From positions 781,501-845,500 of the forward strand of contig JACVTC010000049.1 of NCBI GenBank assembly GCA_016946835.1: a stretch of 64,000 bases of DNA, in the 5' to 3' direction. Positions 1 through 9,241 of the stretch are shown here, in pieces (position 1 is the first letter of the stretch; every line of letters begins with the position of its first letter). The notes beneath the pieces are model-generated. The model was not told the origin of the DNA, did not search any database, and saw only the letters and a list, made by a program, of their open reading frames with translations. The translations under genes and the position numbers were made by a program. The stretch is from Neocallimastix lanati (nom. inval.) (lineage: Eukaryota > Neocallimastigomycota > Neocallimastigomycetes > Neocallimastigales > Neocallimastigaceae).

Positions 1-623
1 ACATATGTAACGATAAAAAAAAAAATATATATATATATATATATAAAGTATAAAAAAAGAAAAATTTAAAGATATTAGAGAAAAAATAAAATAAAATAAT
101 ATTGGTAGTAGTATTGTGTAAAAAAAATCCTTTTGATTGAATAATTGATTTAAAACTAAAGTTATGATTTATATAAAAAAGATTGAGATTGCATATAAAT
201 TGAAAAATAATTAAAAATTTTATTGTTATATTATTTGCTAATCCCCTCAGAAACCCTTGGGGTAGATTTCCAAAATAATTCTAATTTATAAATAAAAAAA
301 AAAAAAAAAATTAATTTAAAAAGGAACTTTAATAAATTATTTAATTTAATATGATTTATTAAAATATAATATTATAATGTAATTTAAAATAATTTTATTA
401 AATACATTTTAATGTTTACATTTTTTTTTTTTTTTTTTTTACTTCAATTTTAAAAATATAATAAAAAACAATAATAAAATTTATAACAATAATATTAATA
501 AATTTTAAATCACTAATAACAATAATAATAATAAATTTTAATTATCAATAATTAATAATATAATTATATCAATGTATCACTTTTACTAATATATATATAT
601 ATATATATTTTTTTTCAAATTTA
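1..623. other. AT-rich flank without recognised gene
   Basis: No coding sequence recognised. The stretch is nearly pure A/T with poly(A), poly(T) and AT microsatellites (30-47, 588-608). The only GC-richer spot is an imperfect CCCC...GGGG inverted repeat near 243-265, of unknown meaning. Confidence 0.6.
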
Positions 624-1919
624 TTATTTTTTATTTTCAATGAAACTAATTTTTAACGAATTACAGATTTCTTTCAATTTTTCTTCTTCATACTTTAATT
701 TAGACGCTAAAACACTAATATTGCGATTTTTATTTTGATAAAATTTACAAATATAGTTAATATCATTCTCTGGTAAATTTATTTTATCCTTTATTTTCTT
801 TACTTGTATTTTACAATCTAACATTAGCAATAAACATTTAATAGTTTCATATTTTTCTCCTTCAATTTTTCCTTTAATTTCTCCTTTAATTTCTCCTTTA
901 ATTTCTCCTTGTAATTGCTGACTACTCATACTTGATAAAAAATCTTTATATTCTTTTAGTTTTTGTTCATACAGTATTTGGAAATTATTATCCGTTCCCA
1001 GAGCTTCAAGAGTATCAACGGCTTTAATAAATAGTTTACTTTGACTTTCTCTAAATTGTTCTGGATAAAGTAAAAATTTTATCCAACGATATTTATCGGA
1101 ATTAAGTTTTTCTTTATTTACTTCCATTGTAAATTTTTTTAATTCAATAAAATGAATAGTTAGAGTGTTTTCAAAGATTTCCTTTCTATTTGAATTTACT
1201 TCCCTGATATTATATATTGAATGGCATCTTTCATTCAATAAATTTTTATATTCTTCATCATCATCTTCAAATTTTATATGTATTGAGTTGCCGTTAATAA
1301 AGTTATAATTCAAAATATTTATCATAATTAATTCTGGTAATTCATCATATGGAGCAGTTTTTGGCAAGGATTGAAAAATAATACCGGAAGCATAATATAT
1401 TGATCTTTTACCCATATGTCCTTTATCTTGCACTTGAATTACAATATTAATAAGTTGTTTTTTTTCAGTTTCTGCTTTTATTTCTATTTTACTTTCATCG
1501 TATATTTGAGAAGTCTTACGTCTTTTTGAATTATTATTTGTTGATCTTAAAAAATAAGGATTTGCTTTTGAATCTTCATATTTTAATGGATTAACTAATA
1601 TATCCATTCTTCCACCCTCTACTTCTTTATTATTGTTATTATTATTATTATTATTATTACTATTTTCATTTTCATTTTTATTTTCATCTTCACTTTTATT
1701 TTTATGCTTTTTATTTTTATTTTTGATTGAATTCTTCGCTAAAACTGGAATAATTTCATTATTAAGGAAAGTTATATTTTTAATTTTATCGTTTCCTTTC
1801 AATTCTAATATACTATTTAAGAAATCAATCAATAGATCTTTATTTGATTCAACACCAAATAAATTTTTAAAAGTAATATCAAGTTTTGGATCAACTAAAT
1901 AATTTTTCTCTGGTCCCAT
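624..1919 (-). CDS. Rpn-type PD-(D/E)XK nuclease / putative transposase family protein
   Basis: This 431-residue protein begins with the family's typical opening, VDPKLDITFKNLFGVESNKD, followed by DFLNSIL (about residues 9-37), which matches the PDDEXK_2 / Rpn recombination-promoting nuclease family. After an Asn/Lys/Glu-rich insert (about residues 66-100, with ten Asn in a row) come RMDILVNP with the expected catalytic Asp106 and a beta strand NIVIQVQDKGHMGKRS (residues 158-173). In the family this strand normally reads N-I-E-I-Q; here the Glu is Val160, so one catalytic acidic residue appears lost. Near residues 340-355 lie GEIK repeats like the degenerate EG repeats of Rpn C-termini. Known Rpn proteins nick DNA and stimulate RecA-independent recombination. 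In eukaryotes they are seen as expanded mobile-like families. The ATG at 1919 starts right at the conserved N-terminus. Catalytic activity here is doubtful. Confidence 0.85.
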   Translation of the reverse strand: MGPEKNYLVDPKLDITFKNLFGVESNKDLLIDFLNSILELKGNDKIKNITFLNNEIIPVLAKNSIKNKNKKHKNKSEDENKNENENSNNNNNNNNNNKEVEGGRMDILVNPLKYEDSKANPYFLRSTNNNSKRRKTSQIYDESKIEIKAETEKKQLINIVIQVQDKGHMGKRSIYYASGIIFQSLPKTAPYDELPELIMINILNYNFINGNSIHIKFEDDDEEYKNLLNERCHSIYNIREVNSNRKEIFENTLTIHFIELKKFTMEVNKEKLNSDKYRWIKFLLYPEQFRESQSKLFIKAVDTLEALGTDNNFQILYEQKLKEYKDFLSSMSSQQLQGEIKGEIKGEIKGKIEGEKYETIKCLLLMLDCKIQVKKIKDKINLPENDINYICKFYQNKNRNISVLASKLKYEEEKLKEICNSLKISFIENKK

Positions 1920-2014
1920 TTTCGAATTTTAAATCTATTTTTTTTAATTATTATTTAATTTCTTTGGTCCCATTTTTGAATTTTAAATCTATTTTTTTTA
2001 TTTATTATTTAATG
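1909..2014. repeat. 54-bp tandem duplication over the start codon of the Rpn-type gene
   Basis: Two near-identical copies (1909-1962 and 1963-2014) repeat the first codons (Met-Gly-Pro), the start ATG and the immediate 5' region on the minus strand. From the upstream ATG (1971-1973) only a ten-codon frame MGPKKLNNN is open before a stop. The duplication therefore creates a decoy upstream ORF rather than an N-terminal extension. Confidence 0.85.
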
Positions 2015-2513
2015 GTTATTCGCAATATTATAATAAATAAATAATAAGATAAATTATAAATAATAACAAATAATAAAATAAAATAAAATAAAATAAAATA
2101 ACACGAAATTAAAAATAAAATTTATTATCTATTATAATTTTTTTTTTTTTTTAATTGTAAATTACATTAAATAATTTTTTATTTCTTTGTTTTTTGTTTT
2201 TTTTTTTTATTTTTTTTTAAAAAAAAAAATTTTTTCTTTCTTCCTTTCTTTTTTATTTTATTTTTTTTTAAAATAATAATTTTTTTTTCTTTCTTTTTTA
2301 TTTTATTTTATTTTATTTTATTTTATTTTCATATTTAAAAAAATCAAAAGTAGAAAAAAAAAAAAAAAAAAAAAAAAATTCATTATATATTAACTTTGTT
2401 GATATAAAGTTATTTTTAGAAATTATTGTTAGAAATAAGTTTAATCTAGTTAATATAAAATTAATATATAATTAATAAATATATATATCTGATATGAAAT
2501 GAAAATAAAAACT
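2015..2513. other. AT-rich spacer with pentanucleotide repeats
   Basis: No gene seen. Holds short (AAAAT)n and (ATTTT)n runs (about 2079-2100 and 2300-2327), T-rich tracts and a 24-nt poly(A). Just before 2514 there is an inverted copy of the 3' end of the neighbouring LTR family (about 2490-2513), a sign of earlier nested insertion. Confidence 0.55.
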
Positions 2514-3809
2514 TGATAAAGTACGGTTCTTTTAAGGTTCGGTTCTTTTAAGGTTTGTTCTTTTAAATGGGGAATATTATTTATTTGTTTTATGAAAATA
2601 ATTTTATTTAAATTTTATTTATTTAGAAGAATTACATTTACTTATCATTATTTAAAATGTAAACTAACATTTATTCTTAAAATTAATATTTATTTTCATA
2701 TCTTGATCTCAACGATTACACTAATCTACTATTTCTTATTCTTGGACAAAGGAATAAAACTATTTCAAAGTATTTTTCTCTTTTATAATTATTTATTATA
2801 ATAAAGTTTTCCTATATTAAAGTAATAAATATTTAAATTTACTTTCATTAATGTTTAAATTAAATAATAAAAAATGGGGGAGGAACATTTCGAAAAATTT
2901 CATTTCGGAAAGTTTCATTTCGGAAAATTTACATAAAAAGTTTCATTTCGAAAAATTTCATTTCGGAAAAGTGTCATTTCGCAAAATTTTTAATAAATAA
3001 ATAAATTAATAATAAAATAAATAAATAATATATATAATTTAAATAAATAACTAAATAAATAAAAATAAATATATAAAACTATAATAAATAAATAAATTTT
3101 AAAAATTTTTTTTTAAAAAAAATATATATGGACATATATATAATAAATATACATTATATAATAATAAATATTCATTAGAATTAAACGCTTTAAAAAAATA
3201 AAATATTTTATCATATGTTTTAAACGTTTTATAATTTTTTAAAATATATATAAGAATTTTATATTTATAAAAAAAATAAGTATTAATAATTTAAAAGATG
3301 TAAAGGATAATAATTTAAAATATAATTGTTAAATTTAAAATATAATTATTAAAAAAAATATTAAAAAATAATATTTAAATAATTAATTGATCATTTTACA
3401 CTTTTTAAGTCCTTGCGCAGTATTTTAAAAATCTTAAATTGCTAATAAATTTTTATAATAAAAGAAATATTTATAAACAGTTCAGTAAAAAAAAAAGATG
3501 AGGACATCATAAAAAAGGGAGTTAAAAGTAGCACAAAGTTAGGATGATTTTAGGTGGTATCTATTTTTTTATTTTAATATTTTATATTTTATATTTTATA
3601 TTTTATATTTTATATTTTATATTTTATATTTTTTATTTTTTATTTTATATTTTTTTTTTTTTTTTTTATTTTTTATTTTATATTTTTTTTATTTTATTTT
3701 TTATTTTATATATATTTTTTTATTTTTTATTTTATATATATATTTTTATTTTTTATTTTATATATATATATATTTTTTTATTTTATATTTTTTATATTTT
3801 TTTTATTTT

Positions 3810-3840
<31 letters not shown>

Positions 3841-4051
3841 ATTTATTTATCTATTTATTAAAATTTTGCGAAATGAAACTTTTCCGAAATGAAACTTTTG
3901 CGAAATGACACACTCATAAAAAATATATAAATTAATTTCTAATATAAATACAATAAAAACTAGATTAATACATAAATTTATGCTTTTACACCATTTTTTT
4001 AATTAACATAAATTTATTATTAATTAGAGTTTTTATTTCTATTTCATATCA
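2514..4051 (+). repeat. Solo LTR (family S3/S4), split by a MULE-type insertion
   Basis: The pieces 2514-2875 and 3925-4051 together match the uninterrupted solo LTR at 18479-18959 almost end to end. Both begin TGATAAAGTACG and end TTTCATATCA. No internal retroelement sequence or clear target duplication remains here. The middle (2876-3915) is a separate DNA transposon; removing it and one copy of its 9-bp duplication restores the LTR. Confidence 0.85.
2876..3915. mobile_element. Non-autonomous MULE-type element with 9-bp target duplication
   Basis: The 1040-bp insert is flanked by a perfect 9-bp direct repeat ATAAAAAAT (2867-2875 and 3916-3924), a duplication length typical of Mutator-like elements. 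Its ends are imperfect inverted repeats built from the motif TTTCATTTCGGAAAA, repeated several times at each end (2884-2990 on the left, 3862-3912 inverted on the right). The outer ends read GGGGGAGGAACATTTCG and, inverted, GAGTGTGTCATTTCG. The same outer sequence, GGGGGTGTGTCATTTCG, opens the MULE at 61158 that carries a transposase. The interior is AT-rich with no credible gene (poly-T/TATTT from 3560 to 3860). It would need a transposase in trans. Confidence 0.8.
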
Positions 4052-4087
4052 ATTTTTAATTATTAATAATTACATTAAATAAATTAA

Positions 4088-4466
4088 TGATATAAAACAA
4101 ATATGTGTAGTAACATATTTGGACATTTAATATTAATTATTAAATATTAATTTATATCTTTTTGATAATAATTATTTTATTATATTTTATTTCAATATGT
4201 ATTATTATAATTATAATAATTATAATACTTTAATTCATGTAAAATTTATATAGTTTTATATATTAGAATATATAATTAATATATTACCTATTTCTTATAA
4301 ATAGATTAAATTATTTATAATAGAAATAGAGAACCCTCTTGTAAAATTTTAGGAATTAGAATTAATATTTTAATTGTATGAATATTATTAATAAATTTTA
4401 CTAAACAACCATTATTTTAAAAACCCATTGCTTATAAATTATTGCACATAAAAGAACCGTATATCA
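4088..4466 (+). repeat. LTR of a TGATATAAAACA family, plus orientation
   Basis: Begins TGATATAAAACAAATATG and ends AACCGTATATCA. It is the inverted counterpart of the LTR at 5187-5558. It is followed by a primer-binding-site-like sequence and about 120 bp of internal sequence (to about 4595) that also match, inverted, the internal part of the element at 4638-5558. It is therefore the 5' remnant of a second copy whose remainder is gone. Confidence 0.75.
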
Positions 4467-4474
4467 AAAATCGA

Positions 4475-4490
4475 TGGAGATATCGGGGAT
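4475..4490 (+). other. Primer-binding-site-like sequence of the 4088-4466 LTR
   Basis: TGGAGATATCGGGGAT lies 8 nt after the LTR end. The core is shared with the minus-strand copy at 5163-5178 and with the E2 primer site at 32522 (TGGTGGAGATATCGGGGA). The leading TGG fits pairing with a tRNA CCA end. The tRNA is not identified; it is not the tRNA-Met of this window. Confidence 0.6.
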
Positions 4491-4579
4491 GTGCTGTGTA
4501 AAAATTAATTTATAAGTAGTGGTGTTTAGTAATTTTGTTAATTATAAATTCGTATATGTTTACATAAATTCTCTTCAGA

Positions 4580-5909
4580 TTGGTTTATATTAATAATTAA
4601 TTTCAATGATACATTTGACGTCACGTGCATTTTATTTTGATATGAGGGACTTTTATGGGTAATAATTTATAAACAGTAGGTTTTAAATAATGGTAGTTTA
4701 GTAAATTTTATTAATAAAATTTATAATAATAGTACAATTAAAATAATAATTCTAATTCCTAATATTTACAAGAGAGTCCTCTATTTCTAATATAAATAAT
4801 CTAATCTATTTATATGAAATAGGTATTATATTAATTATATATTCTAATATATAGAACTATATTAATTTTATATATATTAATTTTATATATATATTATTTA
4901 TTAAATTTCCAAATATTTATTTATTTTAAAACAATTTATTTAAACTATACTAAAATGAATGAAATAACATATATATTGTAAAACTTTCTCTTCACCAAAG
5001 ATAATATTACTATAAATAACCAATAAAAAAATTAAAAATTTATATCCTAAGCAGTATATTTTAATTAATCCTAACTGAAGAGAATTTATGTAAATATATA
5101 CGAATTTATAATTAACAAAATTACTAAACACCACTACTTATAAATTAATTTTTACACAGCACATCCCCGATATCTCCATCGATTTTTGATATACGGTTCT
5201 TTTATGTGCAATAATTTATAAGCAATGGGTTTTTAAAATAATGGTTGTTTAGTAAAATTTATTAATAATATTTATACAATTAAAATATTAATTCTAATTC
5301 CTAAAATTTTACAAGAGTCTCTATATCTATTATAAATAATATATAAGAAATAAGTAATCTATTAATTATATAGTCTAATATATAGAACTATATTAATTTT
5401 ATATGAATTAAAGTATTATAATTATTATAATTATAATAATACTTATTGAAATAAAATAAAATAAAATAAAATAATTATTATAAAAAAATATAAATTTAAT
5501 ATTTAATAATTATTATTAAACATACAAATATGTTACTACAAATATTTGTTTTATATCAATTTATATTATGTTTTTATAGATGTTAACAACATATCTATAT
5601 TAATTTCAATTATTCAAATTAATTATATAATTAAATTTATCTTTATATTTTATTAATATTTATATTACTATATTATTAATATCTTATAATTAAATATTAT
5701 TAATATGTAACTTACAAAGTATAAAAGAAAGATGTAAAAATCTATATTTTATGTTCTTTGTAAGGTTATTGTAAAATTACCTTAATAGTAATAGTTTATA
5801 GATATTTAATTATTAAATAAAGAGAAATTATTATAAATAAAAATAATTAAATAATTTTAATTATTAAAGTTTATTATAAATAAATTTTTATTAAACTAAA
5901 CCATTTAAA

Positions 5910-5956
<47 letters not shown>

Positions 5957-6085
5957 CATCTATATAGCCTATTACTATATAGACATATTGACTTTGTAAA
6001 ATTTTAATAAAATATATCAAAATCTAAACAAAAATTTATTATTTATTATTTAAATTTAATTTTATAATTTCGTTATTTATCAACA
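4580..6085 (+). repeat. E3-related LTR fragment, split by a miniature LTR element
   Basis: 4580-4637 matches the part of the E3 LTR around its TGACGTCA motif, and 5559-6085 continues with the rest, including the TATAAAAG box and its flanking inverted repeat (5711-5764). The break is filled by the element at 4638-5558 with ATTT on both sides. The first part of this LTR is missing. The end at about 6085 diverges from E3, so only its position is approximate. It contains an (ATT)n run at about 5915-5954. Confidence 0.7.
4638..5558 (-). mobile_element. Miniature (TRIM-like) LTR element, no coding capacity
   Basis: On the minus strand the 5' LTR is 5558-5187 (TGATATAAAACA...CGTATATCA). It is followed 8 nt later by a primer-binding-site-like TGGAGATATCGGGGAT (about 5178-5163), a short AT-rich interior of about 250 bp, and a shorter diverged 3' LTR from about 4932 to 4638. 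A 4-bp direct repeat ATTT flanks it (4634-4637, 5559-5562). There is no gag or pol. Terminal-repeat retrotransposons in miniature have this layout and are mobilised by partners. The two LTRs differ by large indels, so the copy is old or recombinant. Confidence 0.65.
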
Positions 6086-6124
6086 ATGATACGGGCTGGG
6101 GTTGAAACACTAAGATATTCAAAA

Positions 6125-6157
<33 letters not shown>

Positions 6158-6837
6158 AATATTAACACACAAAAATGAATTTGGAAACAAAAAAAAAGTC
6201 AAAACAAAAAAAAAAAAAAAATAAATATTAACAAACAAAAATGAATTTGGAAACAAAAAAAAAAAAAAAATTAATTTTTAAAATATTCTTTATTTAAAAT
6301 TTAAAACTAAAATTATTTGTTCCCGTATTAAAAAGAAAAAAATTTATTCTTCTTTTTATACTTTTATTTTAAATACATTTTATTTATCATTAATATATTC
6401 TTTATAAAAAAAAAAAAAAACTATTATAACTATTTTATTTTAATTTTTAACTATTATTTTAAATTATTTTAATAAAAAATAATATTTATTAAATTAAAAT
6501 ATAAAAATTAATTTAGAGATTGTATCATGAAAGGCATTCCGGGCGGTAGCTTCTTCTTGATATTGTTTTCAAAGAGAGAATTATACAAAATTGATATTTT
6601 CTGTATTTTAGATCATTTTTATTATTGAAATTCTTCTGTATTTTATTTCATTTTTATTTTAATAAAGATTTAATTTAATTTGGATTTTTGTTTTATTTTT
6701 AGTTTATTTCAAAGGTTTAGAAAATATTATACAGAAACTTATAATTCTGTATTTTATATCAAATATTTATTGAAATAGGTTTTTATTACACTTAATATAA
6801 AAATAAGAATTAGTAATGATTTAAATTATATATAATT
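6086..6837. other. Spacer without recognised gene
   Basis: No ORF recognised. It contains two near copies of a poly(A)-rich segment (6125-6180 and 6200-6260) with the shared phrase ACAAAAATGAATTTGGAAAC, and a GC-richer stretch around 6525-6560 (GGCATTCCGGGCGGTAGC) that I cannot assign. Confidence 0.5.
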
Positions 6838-7215
6838 TTTAATAAGAATATTTAATAATAATTTTATTATATTTGATATTAATAAAAAATTTTAATAAGA
6901 ATATTTAATAATAATTTTTATTATATTTAATATTAATAAAAGAATATTTAATAATAATATTTATTATATTTAATATTAATAAAAGAAATTAATAAGAATA
7001 TTTAATAATAATATTTATTATATTTAATATTAATAAAAGAAATTAATAAGAATATTTAATAATAATTTTTATTATATTTAATATTAATAAAAGAAATTAA
7101 TATGAATATTTAATAATAATTTTTATTATATTTGATATTAATAAAAGATTTTAATAAGAATATTTAATAATAATTTTTATTATATTTGATATTAATAAAG
7201 GACTTTAATAATAAG
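6838..7215. repeat. AT minisatellite, about 45-57 bp period
   Basis: About seven tandem copies of a unit containing GAATATTTAATAATAAT and TTATTATATTTAATATTA (or TTGATATTA) can be counted by eye, with small indels between units. It ends about 90 bp upstream of the tRNA-Ser-like sequence. Confidence 0.8.
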
Positions 7216-7305
7216 ATTTAATAATTTTTATTATATTATTATTAAGAGTATTTAATAGGAAATACAAGGTATTTAGTGACACCCCGTATCAACATACATT
7301 AGCTG

Positions 7306-7394
7306 GTCAATTTGGCGGAGTGGTTAACGCAGTGGCCTGCTAAGACATTTTTCTTTGGGAGCGCAGGGAAATGGTTTGAGTCCTGCAGGTGACG
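7306..7394 (+). tRNA. tRNA-Ser(GCU)-like sequence, probably damaged
   Basis: It starts GTCAATTTGGCGGAGTGGTT with a 3-bp D stem (GCG/CGC). Its anticodon loop is CTGCTAA (anticodon GCU), it has a long serine-type variable arm (CTTTGGGAG) and it ends CCTGCAGGTGACG. The acceptor stem pairs with one A-G mismatch. The T arm is abnormal: GCAGG is separated from TTTGAGTCCTGC by about seven extra bases (GAAATGG), so the T stem cannot close in the usual way. The anticodon stem also has a mismatch. This may be a tRNA-Ser pseudogene, or a functional gene with an insertion. Confidence 0.6.
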
Positions 7395-8100
7395 AAGAAA
7401 AATTTCTTTTTAAAGAGCCTAGAAATCGAAAAAATAATATATATATATATATATATATTTTTTAGTTAGACAAAGAACCAAAGAACTAAATGAAAAAAAG
7501 AATAAAATAAAATAAAATAAAATGAAAAAATGAATAAATTCAAAATCAAAATCAACCCTTTATAATTAACTCTATGAAATAGAGAGAAAGATGATGGAAT
7601 ACATGTATATAAATATAGTAAATATAAATAAATTTTATTTATTTATATATATATATATATATTTTAAATAAAAAAAAATAAAAATAAAAATAAAATAAAA
7701 TAAATGAATAAACATAAAATATATATATTATAAATTAAATAGAAAAATATATATATATATTAATATAAATAAATTAATTAGAAAGAAAAAATATATTTAT
7801 TAAAATAAATTAATAAGAATATAAAAAAAAATAAAAATGAAAATAAAATGAAGTAAAATAAATATATTTATAATATGTAGATAAAAAAAATAAATACAAT
7901 GATATATAATATATATATATATAAAATATATATATATGTATAAAATATATAAATAAATAAAAATATTAATTAGTAATAGATAGTTAGAAATCAAAATTTT
8001 AACAATAAATAAATAAAATATTTAATTTTTAATAATACAATAAATATATTTTAACAATTAACAATAAAAATATTTAATATTTAATAATACAATATTTAAA

Positions 8101-8131
<31 letters not shown>

Positions 8132-8538
8132 TAAAAATACTATAAATATTTGGTTTTAAAAACTTTATTTTTTATTTTAATTTCTTATTTTTCTTTTTAT
8201 TATTTTTTTTTTTTACATTTATTTTTTATTTCTTTTATATTTCTTTTCATTTCTATATTTATTATTTTTTTTTCTTGTATATAAATAATTTTTTATATTT
8301 CTTACTTTTTTTATTCATTGATGTAATTCTTATTTTTTATTTTTTATTTATTTTATATAAAATTTATATATATATATATTTTCTCTTTTTATTTTATTTC
8401 TATATTCTTATTTACTTTTAATATAATATTTTTATCTTGATATTTTAAATTTTATTTAATTTTGATATAGTTTTTATATTAATATAATTATCTATATTGA
8501 TATAGTTTTTTTTATTTTTTTTATACTTAATATTATAT

Positions 8539-8569
<31 letters not shown>

Positions 8570-9241
8570 TACTTAATAACTTTACTTAATTTTTTACATA
8601 TATATTTTTTTATACTTAATATCTTATTTAATTTTGATATAGTTTTTTTTTTTTTTTTATATATATTTATACTTAATATCTTATTTAATTGTGATATAAT
8701 TTTATATATATATATATTCTTTTTTTTTTTTTTTTTTTTTTATCTTTTGAAATAATCATTATTATTATTAAATATCTTATTCCATAATATATTTAATTAT
8801 TTTTTTTTTTTTTTTACTCAACTATCAAATTAATAAATGTTAATAATTAATTTTCATTGTATATATTAATTGAACGAGTTAGAAAAAAAAATAATTTAAT
8901 GAATAAATTATAAAATATTAAGATTATTTTAAAAGATAATTTTAAAAGATAATTTTTACTATCTATAAGTTTTTTTTTATATTCAATTTCTATATTATTA
9001 TTTAATATAGAATATATAAATTTTTATATAATATTAATTTTATAAAACCTTCATAATATTAATATTATATTGTTCTTATATATATATATTTAAAAAAAAA
9101 AAAAAAAAAAAAAAGGTTTAAATTTATTCTCTTATTGAAATTTTAATAATTTAAACCTAATCTTTTTTTTATTTAGTTAATTTATTTACTACTTTTTGTT
9201 TTCTTATTTTTTTTTTTTTTTTTTTTTCAATAATTTAAATT
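7395..9241. other. AT-rich region downstream of the receptor gene
   Basis: I see no gene. The stretch is dominated by poly(A)/poly(T), (AT)n, (AAAAT)n and (TTTTTA)n runs. Short open frames here encode only Ile/Tyr/Phe/Leu-rich simple-repeat peptides and have no coding character. The 3' end of the minus-strand receptor transcript must lie in 9100-9241. Confidence 0.6.

Noticed and set aside
3544-3861. 105-codon open frame of Ile/Phe/Tyr
   Set aside because: It is a translation of a (TATTT)n simple repeat inside the MULE-type insert.
4075-5570. Autointegration product with two inverted LTRs
   Set aside because: At first the palindrome suggested it, but the ATTT duplication and the split E3-family LTR show that 4638-5558 is an independent insertion.
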